Source: a bacterium (GTDB lineage: Bacteria > Armatimonadota > Zipacnadia > Zipacnadales > Zipacnadaceae). Taken from it: a stretch of DNA of 28,438 nt. Both the position numbers and the translations under genes were made by a program. The stretch's first letter is position 1; each line of letters starts with the position of its first letter. Shown piece after piece: positions 8,589 to 17,130 of the stretch. Where the stretch lies: NCBI GenBank assembly GCA_030603495.1, contig JAUVXR010000032.1:1-28438 (forward strand), written 5' to 3'. The notes beneath the pieces were generated by a model, which saw only the letters and a list, made by a program, of their open reading frames with translations, had not been told where the DNA came from and did no database searches.

Positions 8589-8617
8589 AGTATAACAGAC
8601 TGGCATGCTAGCGTCAA
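8589..8617 (-). promoter_or_regulatory. Promoter of the tRNA-Ala gene
   Basis: On the minus strand TTGACG (8612-8617) and TATACT (8589-8594) are separated by exactly 17 bases. The -10 box ends 15 bases before the mature tRNA 5' end. It fires away from the nadD operon promoter about 30 bases to the right. Confidence 0.75.
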
Positions 8618-8645
8618 GACACGCCTGCGTGACGCAGCCCTCCAG

Positions 8646-8674
8646 TTGCAACTGTGTAGTTTTTGTGCTAAACT
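8646..8674 (+). promoter_or_regulatory. Possible promoter of the nadD-ackA operon
   Basis: TTGCAA (8646-8651) and TAAACT (8669-8674) are spaced by 17 bases; each matches consensus at 4 of 6 positions. The expected transcription start would fall at about 8681-8683, on or next to the nadD ATG at 8683. No Shine-Dalgarno site precedes that ATG, so a leaderless transcript is possible. Confidence 0.4.
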
Positions 8675-8682
8675 CTTGTGCA

Positions 8683-9345
8683 ATGAGATTCGAAGATTTG
8701 GCGGGTTATTCAGGCCAGGCCGTGGCGCTTATCGGTGGCACCTTTGACCCGATTCACTACGGCCACATGCTGCTGGCCGAGCGCGCTCGCGAGCAATATG
8801 AGTTGGACCTGGTCGTATTTGTGCCCAACCGCCTCTCGCCGTTGAAGGAAAACGACGACGTAGCCGCGGCTGAACACAGGTATGCGATGGTAGAACTGGC
8901 TGTCGCAGATAACTCCTGCTTCGCTGTCTGTCGTGACGAGCTGGATCGTCCGGGCCCCTCATACTCGATACAGACTATTCGGGCATTGCGCCGGATCTTG
9001 CCTGTCGCGGTACGCATTCTTTTCGTGACTGGAGCCGATGCCATCCTGGAGCTGCCGGAGTGGCACGAGCCTGAGGCCATCCTCGAGGAGGCCCAAGTGG
9101 TTGCTGCGGCGCGTCCCGGCTTCAATCTGGATAGCTTGGACAGCATCCTGGGTGAGTCGAGGGCCGGGAAGATAGATATCCTGCCCATGCCCGCGTTGGG
9201 CATTTCGTCAACTGATATCCGTGAGCGGGTCAGTCGCGGCCAGAACATCCGCTACCTGACCCCACCAGCGGTTATTCACCACATCTGCGAGCATGGCCTC
9301 TACGGTGCTCGCCAGCCCGCCGCACCGGACATAGCCAAGCAATGA
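8683..9345 (+). CDS. nadD: Nicotinate-nucleotide adenylyltransferase
   Basis: It transfers AMP from ATP to nicotinate mononucleotide, making deamido-NAD in NAD synthesis in the cytosol. The 220-residue product has the nucleotidyltransferase motif ALIGGTFDPIHYGHM near the N-terminus and the ISSTDIRERV motif near the C-terminus. Both are diagnostic of NadD, and the length is typical. The open frame extends upstream to 8605, but the ATG at 8683 fits family starts and avoids overlapping the tRNA promoter. It heads a long operon; its stop overlaps the start of the LCP gene by four bases (ATGA). Confidence 0.93.
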   Translation: MRFEDLAGYSGQAVALIGGTFDPIHYGHMLLAERAREQYELDLVVFVPNRLSPLKENDDVAAAEHRYAMVELAVADNSCFAVCRDELDRPGPSYSIQTIRALRRILPVAVRILFVTGADAILELPEWHEPEAILEEAQVVAAARPGFNLDSLDSILGESRAGKIDILPMPALGISSTDIRERVSRGQNIRYLTPPAVIHHICEHGLYGARQPAAPDIAKQ

Positions 9346-10592
9346 AACAGTGCGGAAAAGCCCTGGACATAATGCTCTACATGGTGGTGGCAACTGTCAT
9401 CCTCATGGGGGCACTGGGTGCAGTCAATGCGCTCATCAATCCCCCACGGCCCTCTCTAGAGACGAGTCCCCAGACTGATGTGGGTATGCTTGAGCGCTTA
9501 GGGGAGCCCTTTCCTGGCCGCGGGCGCATCACCGTACTGCTATTGGGCTCAGACGAGGTGGAAGGGGTCTCTCGGTCCGATACGATTATGGTGCTGTTTC
9601 TCAATCCGATGCTTAGCCGTGCGGCGCTGCTCTCGATTCCCCGCGACTCCCGTGTCGAGATACCCGGACACGGTATGAGTAAGATAAATCATGCCTTCGC
9701 TTGGGGTGGGGTGGAGCTTGCCCAGGTGACAGTAGAGAAGTTCCTGGGCATTGACATTGACTACCACGCCCACATCGGCTTCGATGCCTTCGTCGAGACA
9801 GTGAACGAGCTAGGCGGGGTGGATATTGATGTCCCCGACCTTTCTGGACACGGCGAAGGCATGGTCAAGCACACCTACTACGACCCCATCAACCTCAAGC
9901 CAGGTCATCAGCACTTGAACGGGAGGCAGGCGCTTCAGTTTGTCCGCTATCGCGAGGATGGCGACGTTGAGCGGACCAGGCGCCAGCAGCAGTTCATGCA
10001 GGCTATCGCTGACCAGAAATTCAGCGTATGGAATATCCGCCGGCTCATTGGTGCTGGCGGCAAGTTGCTGAACAAGCTCGAAAGCAACGTGGATTGGTGG
10101 ACAGCGTTCGACTTTATGCGCGTACTGCGGAAAATACCAGCCTCGAAGATCGAGACTGCAATCGTTCCGATCAGGAATGACGCGACGATTAACGGAGTAT
10201 CCTATTGCATCGTCGCCGAGTCCGGCTTGCGGGACCTGGTCCATGATATAGAGGACCACCTCAGCAGAACACAGCTGGCCGGCACGACTGTTCACGTGCT
10301 CAACGGTTCCGGTGTGGTTGGCCTGGCCGCCGCAGCCGCCCAGACTCTGACCGAAGCTGGTTTTCAGGTCGCCCGCGTCGGCAATGCCGACAGCTTCGAT
10401 TATGCCCGGAGCATAGTCAATTACCGGCCTGAGGCCCGCGAGGCGGCTGGCAAGATCAGACAGACTCTCAACGTGCCTCGTGCCGAACTGGTTCAGCAGC
10501 GCCACTGGGCTGGCAACTTCGACATGGAGGTGGAAGTGGTGGTGGGCCAGGACTTTGCTGCCGAGAAGACTACCGGGAGCGAGTTGCATTGA
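9342..10592 (+). CDS. LCP (LytR-CpsA-Psr) family envelope enzyme with LytR_C domain
   Basis: This 416-residue membrane-anchored protein is of the family that attaches undecaprenyl-linked glycopolymers to the cell wall or envelope. A single N-terminal membrane helix (about residues 8-30) precedes the LCP domain. The domain shows TVLLLGSDEV, SRSDTIMV, LLSIPRDSRVEIPG, KINHAFAWGG, LNGRQALQFVRYR and DVERTRRQQQFM; the Arg and Asp residues there are the expected pyrophosphate and metal ligands. A LytR_C domain follows from about residue 306 (VHVLNGSGVVGLAAAA). Pairing of nadD, LCP and rsfS is common in several phyla. It overlaps nadD by four bases. Confidence 0.92.
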   Translation: MKQCGKALDIMLYMVVATVILMGALGAVNALINPPRPSLETSPQTDVGMLERLGEPFPGRGRITVLLLGSDEVEGVSRSDTIMVLFLNPMLSRAALLSIPRDSRVEIPGHGMSKINHAFAWGGVELAQVTVEKFLGIDIDYHAHIGFDAFVETVNELGGVDIDVPDLSGHGEGMVKHTYYDPINLKPGHQHLNGRQALQFVRYREDGDVERTRRQQQFMQAIADQKFSVWNIRRLIGAGGKLLNKLESNVDWWTAFDFMRVLRKIPASKIETAIVPIRNDATINGVSYCIVAESGLRDLVHDIEDHLSRTQLAGTTVHVLNGSGVVGLAAAAAQTLTEAGFQVARVGNADSFDYARSIVNYRPEAREAAGKIRQTLNVPRAELVQQRHWAGNFDMEVEVVVGQDFAAEKTTGSELH

Positions 10593-10661
10593 GGCGCAAC
10601 GCGGCCGTTGGCCAAGCACCGTCCCCAGAGACGGAATCGTGCCGAGGAGGAGCTATTTCTT

Positions 10662-11039
10662 TTGACAGATAGATCGCATCAACACGCCCTGGCCGCCGCT
10701 CAAGGGGCTGACGAAGCCAGGGGCCAGGAGATAGTCATCCTGGATCTGCGCAAGGTCACTAGCGTCTGCGACTACTTCGTCATTTGTCACGGCCGTTCCA
10801 GCATTCACCTCCACACTGTCGCCGACAAGATCCAGGAAACCATGAAGCGCTTGAAGATCCCTTGCCATCATCGTGAAGGCCGAGCACAGGCCACCTGGGT
10901 CGTTCTTGATTATTGGGATGTCGTTGTTCATGTCTTTAACAACGAGGCCCGTGAGTTCTACGCGCTAGAAAGACTCTGGGGAGACGCCCCGCGCGTGCAG
11001 TTTGCTGCCCAGAGCGCGAGCGGGCCTGATTCAGTATAA
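10662..11039 (+). CDS. rsfS: Ribosomal silencing factor RsfS
   Basis: It binds ribosomal protein L14 on the 50S subunit and blocks subunit joining when nutrients are short. The 125-residue product carries the family core: EIVILDLRKVTSVCDYFVIC, then EGRAQATWVVLDYWDVVVHVF and REFYALERLWGDAP. The frame is open from 10608, but a TTG at 10662 lies 9-11 bases after a strong GAGGAGGAG site and gives the usual length and N-terminus. A TTG at 10608 without such a site is the alternative. It lies 69 bases after the LCP gene in the same operon. Confidence 0.92.
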   Translation: MTDRSHQHALAAAQGADEARGQEIVILDLRKVTSVCDYFVICHGRSSIHLHTVADKIQETMKRLKIPCHHREGRAQATWVVLDYWDVVVHVFNNEAREFYALERLWGDAPRVQFAAQSASGPDSV

Positions 11040-11068
11040 CCGCTTGCGGTTCGCCACGAGGAGACCTT

Positions 11069-11761
11069 ATGAGCGGTGCTCCTTTCGACCAATTGGACGA
11101 GATGGAACAGAATCAGCTCCGGGAGGCCGCTGACCGCGCTATCTACTACCAGCGCCCCGACGAGGCCGAGGAGGCCGCGCGCAAGCTGCTCGAGGCCGCT
11201 CCCAACAGCACCACCACCTGGGAGTTGTGGGGCGATGTCCTACGCGCTCAAGGGAATCTGGCGGAGGCTTCCGCCGCTTTTGAGAAGGCGCGTGAGTTGG
11301 AGCCGGCTAACGCCGATGCAGAACGCAAGTATGCCTCGGTTCAACTGGATCTTAGCCAGGCTGAGCGCCAGCGGGAGCTCCTGGAAAGCGGGAGCCTGGA
11401 AGACCTCCGCGGGGCTTTCCAGAAGGCGCCAGGAACGGCCGCAGCCCGCTCGGCTTTTTTCCCGGGTTTGGGCCAGGCCTACAACGGCGACTATGAAAGA
11501 GCCATCGTTATGTTCGCTTGCGCCTTCATACTGTTGATTCCCGCGGTCCGGTTGCTTGTTACCTGGATCTCACCGGCACAGGAGATCTCCGCGCTAGGTG
11601 CGACATTCGGCTACCTCGGTCTGTTCGGATTCTTTGCGCTTTACATATTCAGCGTATACGATGCGTACCGCAGCGGCGAGCGGGGCACCGACCAGCAGCC
11701 TCTTGCGGCCTCGCCCAAGCCGAGCGAGATCACCAACACCGACGACACCACAGTGGACTAA
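11069..11761 (+). CDS. TPR-containing small membrane protein
   Basis: The 230-residue product is of unknown role. The first 100 residues form tetratricopeptide-like helices (AEEAARKLLEAAPNSTTTWE, then LAEASAAFEKARELEPANAD). A motif SAFFPGLGQAYNGDY (about 128-142) follows, as found before membrane hairpins in TM2-like proteins. Two hydrophobic helices follow at about 145-165 and 178-198, then a polar tail. The ATG has GAGGAG about 6 bases upstream. It is embedded between rsfS and recG with a gap of only 7 bases to recG, so it is surely part of the operon. Confidence 0.8.
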   Translation: MSGAPFDQLDEMEQNQLREAADRAIYYQRPDEAEEAARKLLEAAPNSTTTWELWGDVLRAQGNLAEASAAFEKARELEPANADAERKYASVQLDLSQAERQRELLESGSLEDLRGAFQKAPGTAAARSAFFPGLGQAYNGDYERAIVMFACAFILLIPAVRLLVTWISPAQEISALGATFGYLGLFGFFALYIFSVYDAYRSGERGTDQQPLAASPKPSEITNTDDTTVD

Positions 11762-11768
11762 CCAGCCG

Positions 11769-14126
11769 GTGGCTAAACAATCACCCACCAAACTGCTCAT
11801 CAAGGTCCTCCAGTTGGAGCTCGCCAATGGCTGCCAGGGCGATGCCGCTGTAGGCGGGATTGCCGCCTTCACCAATACCTGGCTGCCCTCTGTCGCGGCC
11901 ACTGCCTCGCAGTCTCAGGTGTGCGCCGTCGAACAGCTCAGCGCCCAATTCAGCAGATACGATAGCCTCACACGACAAGAGCGCACCTCTCTCGCACAGA
12001 AGGCCCTGGAGTTGCTTGGCAAACTTCCCAATGAGAGTCTCTCCCGCCACTCCCGCGCCCCTGACGAGGGGGTGGACTGGGACGACCCCTGTACTGTTCT
12101 GGACGGCGTGGGAGCCGCACGCGCCCGTCTCCTGGCCGGCCTGGGTATCTACACCGTGGGCGATCTCCTGCTACACTGTCCACTCGGCTATGAAGACCGC
12201 AGCCAACTGACGCCCGTGGCGGAGCTCACCCACCGGGAGATGCACAGCCTACGACTACAAATTACTGATGGCGGGAAGATCGCGCGACGGGGCAGGCTCA
12301 CCATCGTGCGCGTACCCGCTGAGGATGAGAGCGGCCAGTGCACGCTTGTATGGTTCAATCAGCCCTACCGCGCTACTATCTACTCGCCGGGTACGGAGCT
12401 GCTGATTACTGGCGAGGCGCGCCTCAGTAAGGGGCTGCCGACCGTCTCAGTCCGCGAGGCCGAGAGAATCGAGGACCTGCCGGCCGACTGGAGCAGTTGC
12501 CTCGTGCCGCTCTACCCGGTAACTGCGGGCCTGTCCCAGACGATGCTGCGTAAGCTGATTGGCCAGGCGCTCACATCGTGCACTGCTCCTCCTTCCGGCG
12601 TAGTGCCCTCTGCGGTGGAGGCTGGCCGCGGGCTGAAGAAACTGCCTTGGGCTGTAATGCACGTGCATCGTCCCCCCGACCAGGAGATCGCCCGCGAGGC
12701 CCAGAAGCGCCTGCACTACGAGCAACTATTCGGCCTCCAGGCGGCCCTGGCCCAACGTCGCCACAAGATCAAGCAGCATAATAGCCAGGCAGTGGTCAGC
12801 GTTGAGGGCGTGGTTAGTGAACTGGAGACGGCGCTGCCGTTTGAACTAACCCCTGCCCAGCGGCGGGTCATCGGGGAGGTGCTGGCCGACCTGGCCCGGC
12901 CCGAGCCTGCTTACCGCCTGATTCATGGCGACGTTGGCTCAGGCAAGACCGTCGTCGCGGTTGTAGCGGTTCTGGCGGCACTACGGGCGGGTCGCCAGGC
13001 TGTGGTCATGGCGCCGACTGAGATACTATCTGAGCAGGACTGGTCAGTCATTTCACATTTGCTCGACCCGCTGGGGGTAACGCCCGCGCTACTAATTGGC
13101 AGCCTATCTGAGCCGGAAAAGGCAACGATCCGTCAACAGTTGGCCAGCGGCGTGATTCAGTGCGTGGTCGGGACGCATGCCCTGGTGCAGGAGAGTGTGA
13201 GTTTTAGCGATCTGGCCGTGGCGGTCATTGATGAGCAGCAGCGTTTCGGGGTAGCCCAGCGTGCACGGCTCGCCGCCAAGGGTCCGGGCACCAATATACT
13301 GGTTATGTCCGCCACGCCCATCCCCCGCACGCTGGCGCTGACGGCGTACGGTGATTTTGATGTATCGGTCCTGGATGAGCTGCCCGCCGGCCGCCAGCCG
13401 GTGCACACTGAACTACTGGTTGGCCGCCAGATATCCCGGGCCTACGAGACTATCATCGGCCACGTCGAACGCAAAGGCCAGGCCTATATTGTCTGTCCGG
13501 TCATCGAAGACAACAAGGCCAGCTATCTGACGGCGGCCAAGGAGCTTTTCCAGCGCCTCAGGGATCACATCTTTCCCAGTTTGAGGCTTGGCCTGGTGCA
13601 CAGTCAGATGCCTGCAGCGGAGCGGGATGTGACTATGGCAGCATTCCGCGCGGGCGATGTTGACCTGCTGGTAGCAACCAGCGTGGTGGAAGTGGGGGTG
13701 GACGTACCCAACGCTACGGTCATGATGGTGCAGAATGCTGAGCGCTTCGGCCTCGCTCAGCTCCACCAGTTGCGCGGCCGTGTCGGTCGCGGGACCCAGC
13801 CGGCTATTTGTGTGTTGGTCAGCGGCTCGCGCTCGCCCGAGGTGATTGACCGGCTCAAGATACTGGTGAAGACCACGGACGGCTTTGAGATTGCACAGCA
13901 GGATCTACTACGCCGGGGGCCCGGCGAGCTCACCGGCTCGCGCCAGCATGGCATCCCGGACTTGGAGATGGCTGGTTTGCTGGGCGACACCAAAACCCTC
14001 GCGCAGGCCCGAGAGGATGCCTTCGCGCTGATTGGTGAAGATCCTGACCTGCAGCGGCCCGCTCATCAGCCGCTGAAGCACTATCTGGCACGACATATCG
14101 AGCGAAGCACCGATTGGACAATATGA
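11769..14126 (+). CDS. recG: ATP-dependent DNA helicase RecG
   Basis: It remodels stalled replication forks and branched recombination intermediates. The 785-residue product starts with an extra helical region (KLLIKVLQLELANGCQGDAA and on, about 150 residues) like that of RecG in several non-proteobacterial phyla. A helix-hairpin segment (LDGVGAARARLLAGLGIYTVGD) and the wedge OB domain follow, then the helicase core. The core shows the Q region LTPAQRRVIGEV, motif I HGDVGSGKT (about 386-393), motif III MSATPIPRTLALTAYGDFD, motif VI QLRGRVGRG and the TRG-type region DGFEIAQQDLLRRGPGEL. Motif II reads DEQQRFG where RecG normally has DEQHRFG. The frame is open from 11598, but GTG 11769 follows the TPR gene and avoids a long overlap. 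It overlaps rsmD by four bases. Confidence 0.95.
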   Translation: MAKQSPTKLLIKVLQLELANGCQGDAAVGGIAAFTNTWLPSVAATASQSQVCAVEQLSAQFSRYDSLTRQERTSLAQKALELLGKLPNESLSRHSRAPDEGVDWDDPCTVLDGVGAARARLLAGLGIYTVGDLLLHCPLGYEDRSQLTPVAELTHREMHSLRLQITDGGKIARRGRLTIVRVPAEDESGQCTLVWFNQPYRATIYSPGTELLITGEARLSKGLPTVSVREAERIEDLPADWSSCLVPLYPVTAGLSQTMLRKLIGQALTSCTAPPSGVVPSAVEAGRGLKKLPWAVMHVHRPPDQEIAREAQKRLHYEQLFGLQAALAQRRHKIKQHNSQAVVSVEGVVSELETALPFELTPAQRRVIGEVLADLARPEPAYRLIHGDVGSGKTVVAVVAVLAALRAGRQAVVMAPTEILSEQDWSVISHLLDPLGVTPALLIGSLSEPEKATIRQQLASGVIQCVVGTHALVQESVSFSDLAVAVIDEQQRFGVAQRARLAAKGPGTNILVMSATPIPRTLALTAYGDFDVSVLDELPAGRQPVHTELLVGRQISRAYETIIGHVERKGQAYIVCPVIEDNKASYLTAAKELFQRLRDHIFPSLRLGLVHSQMPAAERDVTMAAFRAGDVDLLVATSVVEVGVDVPNATVMMVQNAERFGLAQLHQLRGRVGRGTQPAICVLVSGSRSPEVIDRLKILVKTTDGFEIAQQDLLRRGPGELTGSRQHGIPDLEMAGLLGDTKTLAQAREDAFALIGEDPDLQRPAHQPLKHYLARHIERSTDWTI

Positions 14127-14716
14127 GGAGAGCATTGCGCGTCATTGCCGGGCAGGCGAAATCACTGCCTCTCAAGGTACCTCACCAGACAGGCATCCGG
14201 CCCACGACCGATGCGATGCGTGAGGTGCTCTTTGCCAGCCTCGGGGCAGATGTCCAGGGCGCTCGGTTTGCCGACTTGTATGCGGGCAGTGGGGCGGTGG
14301 GCATTGAAGCGCTTAGCCGGGATGCGCAGTGCACGGTCTTCGTTGACCGCGACTATCGCTGCACGCAGGTGATTAACAGCAACCTGGCGAATAGTAGATT
14401 GGCCTCGCGGGCGGTGGTGCTGAGACGAAGCTTGCCAACAGCTTGGGGCGAGATCACTCAGGCTCATGGTCTCTTTGACATTGTGTTTCTTGACCCGCCA
14501 TACAACAGCTCGGCTCTGCCGGCCTTTGCTGAGCGGCTAGTATGCAAGGGAGAGGGCCTCGCTCCGGAGGGCATCGTTGTCCTACAGCACGACCGAGGCG
14601 AGCCGGTTCTTAGCGAGCCGCCGCCAGACAAAACCAAGGTATTCGGCCAGAGCCAGATAGATATCTACTATGTGCGCGATATGACCAATACTTGTGAAAG
14701 ACAAGCCGATGAATAA
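14123..14716 (+). CDS. rsmD: 16S rRNA (guanine966-N2)-methyltransferase
   Basis: The 197-residue product methylates G966 of 16S rRNA in the assembling 30S subunit using SAM. Visible family motifs are LRVIAGQAKSLPL at the N-terminus, RPTTDAMREVLFASL, the SAM-binding FADLYAGSGAVGIEALSR and the catalytic DPPY in VFLDPPYN. The ATG at 14123 overlaps the recG stop (ATGA). An upstream in-frame TTG at 14114 is less likely. The end overlaps the coaD start by 8 bases. The recG-rsmD-coaD order is common in bacteria. Confidence 0.94.
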   Translation: MRRALRVIAGQAKSLPLKVPHQTGIRPTTDAMREVLFASLGADVQGARFADLYAGSGAVGIEALSRDAQCTVFVDRDYRCTQVINSNLANSRLASRAVVLRRSLPTAWGEITQAHGLFDIVFLDPPYNSSALPAFAERLVCKGEGLAPEGIVVLQHDRGEPVLSEPPPDKTKVFGQSQIDIYYVRDMTNTCERQADE

Positions 14717-15209
14717 AGACGACCTCCAGCGAGTTGTGGTCTGCCCGGGCAGCTTTGACCCTATTACCGAGGGCCACTTGGACGTTATTCGCCGCGCTAG
14801 CCAGATGTTCGACAAGGTCTACGTGGCCATCGCTGAGGACCCGGGCAAAGTGCCGATGTTTTCGGTAGCCGAGCGCATGGAGATGGCTGGGGAGGCCTGC
14901 GCTGATCTGCCGAACGTAGAGGTGGACAGCCTGCCTGGTCTCGTGGTAGAATATGCACGGCAGCGTCGTGCTGTCGCGCTAGTCAAGGGTCTGCGGGCGG
15001 TCTCGGATTTCGACCGCGAGATGCAGATGGCCTGGATGAATCGCCAGCTAGCCCCCCAAATATACACGGTATTTCTAGTTCCGCATCCGGATTACGCGTT
15101 CTTGAGTTCTAGCCTGGTCAAGGAGGTCGCGGGCAGGGGCGGCGATGTCAGTAGATTCGTCCCTGCATCCGTGCTGGACAGACTCCAAGATAAGCTCGGC
15201 TGCCGCTAA
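14709..15209 (+). CDS. coaD: Phosphopantetheine adenylyltransferase
   Basis: It makes dephospho-CoA from 4'-phosphopantetheine and ATP, the penultimate step of CoA synthesis. The 166-residue product has VVCPGSFDPITEGHLDVIRR with the T-x-G-H nucleotide motif, GLRAVSDFDREMQMAWMNRQ, and FLSSSLVKEVAGRGGDVSRF near the end. All are diagnostic, and the length is typical. The ATG at 14709 lies within the end of rsmD. A GTG at 14694 would add five residues. Neither has a strong ribosome binding site, consistent with translational coupling. Confidence 0.95.
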   Translation: MNKDDLQRVVVCPGSFDPITEGHLDVIRRASQMFDKVYVAIAEDPGKVPMFSVAERMEMAGEACADLPNVEVDSLPGLVVEYARQRRAVALVKGLRAVSDFDREMQMAWMNRQLAPQIYTVFLVPHPDYAFLSSSLVKEVAGRGGDVSRFVPASVLDRLQDKLGCR

Positions 15210-15236
15210 CGCTTAGGTCATCAGGGAGGGTAGCGC

Positions 15237-15740
15237 ATGGAAATACTCAGTTTGATTGAAGAGGTCGAGGTAATGGGGGAGGGCGGGGAGAAGTGGTACA
15301 CCCGCTTCGTGCCCGGCTTTCTCGGCAAGACCGTGATAGACGCAGAGGAACTGTTCGACGCTCTACACCGGCTGCGCTCGTCCCTTCCCGAAGAGATGAG
15401 CATGGCCAATCAGGTCAGCCGGGAGCGCGACCGGATCCTGCGCGAGGCTCACGAGGAACGGGCTAAGATCCTCGAGGCTTCCCGCGAGCAGGCGCAGCTC
15501 CTCGTCTCCAATGACGAGATCGTCAAGCAGGCCGAGCGACGGGCCGAAGAGATACTAGACCAGGCCCGCATTGACGCCCAGGCCCTGCGGGCCGAGGCTG
15601 AGACATGGGCTCGCGGGATTGTCGAACGCCTCGACAATTACGTGAGTCGGGTATCCGCAACCATTGACAAGACGCGTAAGGCTCTACTGAGCGATGCCAC
15701 GCCGCTGGAAGACCGAGAGACCCTGATTGAAGGTGAATGA
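15237..15740 (+). CDS. DivIVA-like / ATP-synthase-stalk-like coiled-coil protein
   Basis: The product is a 167-residue soluble protein. A short N-terminal part (MEILSLIEEVEVMGEGG) is followed by a hydrophobic turn and the region TVIDAEELFDALHRLRSSLP. A long charged coiled coil follows (about 60-145, Ala-, Glu- and Arg-rich with heptad spacing), ending in KTRKALL and an acidic tail. Similar proteins placed between coaD and ackA are often labelled ATPase or DivIVA-like, but their biochemical role is not established. No catalytic motif is visible. The ATG follows GGGAGGG by about 6 bases. It is part of the nadD-ackA operon. Confidence 0.75.
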   Translation: MEILSLIEEVEVMGEGGEKWYTRFVPGFLGKTVIDAEELFDALHRLRSSLPEEMSMANQVSRERDRILREAHEERAKILEASREQAQLLVSNDEIVKQAERRAEEILDQARIDAQALRAEAETWARGIVERLDNYVSRVSATIDKTRKALLSDATPLEDRETLIEGE

Positions 15741-15771
15741 GGGCCTCGCCCTCACGGGGGAGAAATGTGCT

Positions 15772-16995
15772 GTGCTGGTCTTGGTAGTCAACTGCGGTAG
15801 TTCCTCTCTGAAGTACGAGTTGTTTCGCGGTGACGAATCCTTGGCCTCCGGACTGGCGGATCGGGTCGGCGTTAACGGCGGTAGCCAGGCTCTGCTTACT
15901 CATAGTACCGCCGATGGCAAGCAGACAATCGAGGCGACGATGCCGGACCATACTGTCGCCTTTGGCTACGTGGTGCAGGTCCTCACTGATCCCCAGGACG
16001 GCATACTCAGTTCCCTACACGAGATAGACGCGGTGGGCCACCGCGTTGTCCATGGCAGCGAGCAATTCACCGAGGCGGTCCTGATTGATGGGCGGGTGCT
16101 GGCGGCCATCGAACAGTACTGCAAATTAGCGCCCCTGCATAATCCTCCCAACCTCGAGGGGATCCGGGCCTGCCAACAGCATCTGCCCGGCATTCCTATG
16201 GCCGCCGTCTTCGATACTGCCTTCCACCAGACAATGCCGGATTATGCGTACGTCTATGCGCTGCCCTACGAGCTCTATGAGCAGCAGCGCATCCGCAGGT
16301 ACGGCTTTCATGGCACTTCGCATCGCTACGTGGCGCTTCAGGCTAGCCACTATCTGGAAGCCCAGGGCGTTCCGCTCGCTGAGCAGAAGATCGTCACCTG
16401 CCATCTGGGTAACGGGGCCAGTGTTGCCGCAGTCCAGGCAGGGCTCTCAGTTGATTGCTCCCTGGGTTTCACGCCACTGGAAGGCCTGATGATGGGCACC
16501 CGTTGCGGGGATCTCGACGCCGCGATTCCCCTGCATTTAATCCGCGAGATGGGCATGGGCGCCGATGAAGTAGACGCGTTGCTTAATAGGCGTAGTGGTC
16601 TGTTGGGTGTCTCCGGTGTCAGCAGCGATATGCGGGATGTCATTAAAGCCGTCCACGGGGGTGCCCCACGCGCCCAACTGGCGCTGGGCATATTCTGCTA
16701 CCGGGTGAGAAAGTATATCGGTGCGTACGCCGCAGCGATGGGCGGCGTCAATGCGGTGGTATTCACCGCCGGAATAGGGGAGAACTCCCCCGAGATTCGT
16801 CGCGAATGCGTGCGCAGCCTGGAATTCCTGGGCCTGCAGTTGGACGAAGAAAGGAACCAGAACGTCAGCGTCAGCGATCCGGTTGCCGTCATCAGCAGCG
16901 ATGACAGTCTTAACCACCTCCTCGTGATCGCGACGGACGAGGAGCTGATGATCGCGCGCGATACCGCCCGGGTCGTGCGTAAGCTGGGGACATAA
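15772..16995 (+). CDS. ackA: Acetate kinase
   Basis: It interconverts acetate plus ATP and acetyl phosphate plus ADP in the cytosol. The 407-residue product begins LVLVVNCGSSSLKYELF, the first acetate-kinase signature. It also contains GHRVVHGSEQF, the second signature YGFHGTSHRYVA, CHLGNGASVAA, TPLEGLMMGTRCGDLD and FTAGIGENSPEIRREC. The open frame reaches back to 15727, but GTG 15772 has GGGGGAG 9 bases upstream and gives the normal N-terminus. No phosphotransacetylase (pta) gene is in the window. It is the last clear gene of the operon. Confidence 0.95.
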   Translation: MLVLVVNCGSSSLKYELFRGDESLASGLADRVGVNGGSQALLTHSTADGKQTIEATMPDHTVAFGYVVQVLTDPQDGILSSLHEIDAVGHRVVHGSEQFTEAVLIDGRVLAAIEQYCKLAPLHNPPNLEGIRACQQHLPGIPMAAVFDTAFHQTMPDYAYVYALPYELYEQQRIRRYGFHGTSHRYVALQASHYLEAQGVPLAEQKIVTCHLGNGASVAAVQAGLSVDCSLGFTPLEGLMMGTRCGDLDAAIPLHLIREMGMGADEVDALLNRRSGLLGVSGVSSDMRDVIKAVHGGAPRAQLALGIFCYRVRKYIGAYAAAMGGVNAVVFTAGIGENSPEIRRECVRSLEFLGLQLDEERNQNVSVSDPVAVISSDDSLNHLLVIATDEELMIARDTARVVRKLGT

Positions 16996-17007
16996 TGCCA
17001 CCTTGGC

Positions 17008-17112
17008 TTGCCCAGCAACTGCCATTCCGAAAAGCCGCCCATTCCTGACGAAGACCCCTGGTTTGAGACGACCTGGCGGCAGTGGCAGCAGGGTGAGATC
17101 TTCGAGAAGTAG
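17008..17112 (+). CDS. Possible small ORF directly after ackA
   Basis: A frame of about 34 codons from a TTG at 17008 to the TAG at 17110-17112 encodes an acidic, Trp-rich peptide (IPDEDPWFETTWRQWQQGEI). Its codons favour G or C at the third position, as in real genes nearby. It is in the same frame as ackA, directly after its TAA, so it could also be a lost ackA tail or a readthrough extension. No good ribosome binding site is seen. I do not recognise the peptide. Confidence 0.25.
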   Translation: MPSNCHSEKPPIPDEDPWFETTWRQWQQGEIFEK

Positions 17113-17130
17113 CGCTGCCTGGTACACCAT

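Noticed and set aside
9810-10619. Minus-strand ORF of 269 codons
   Set aside because: It is antisense to the LCP gene, whose motifs are clear; a shadow of GC-rich coding DNA.
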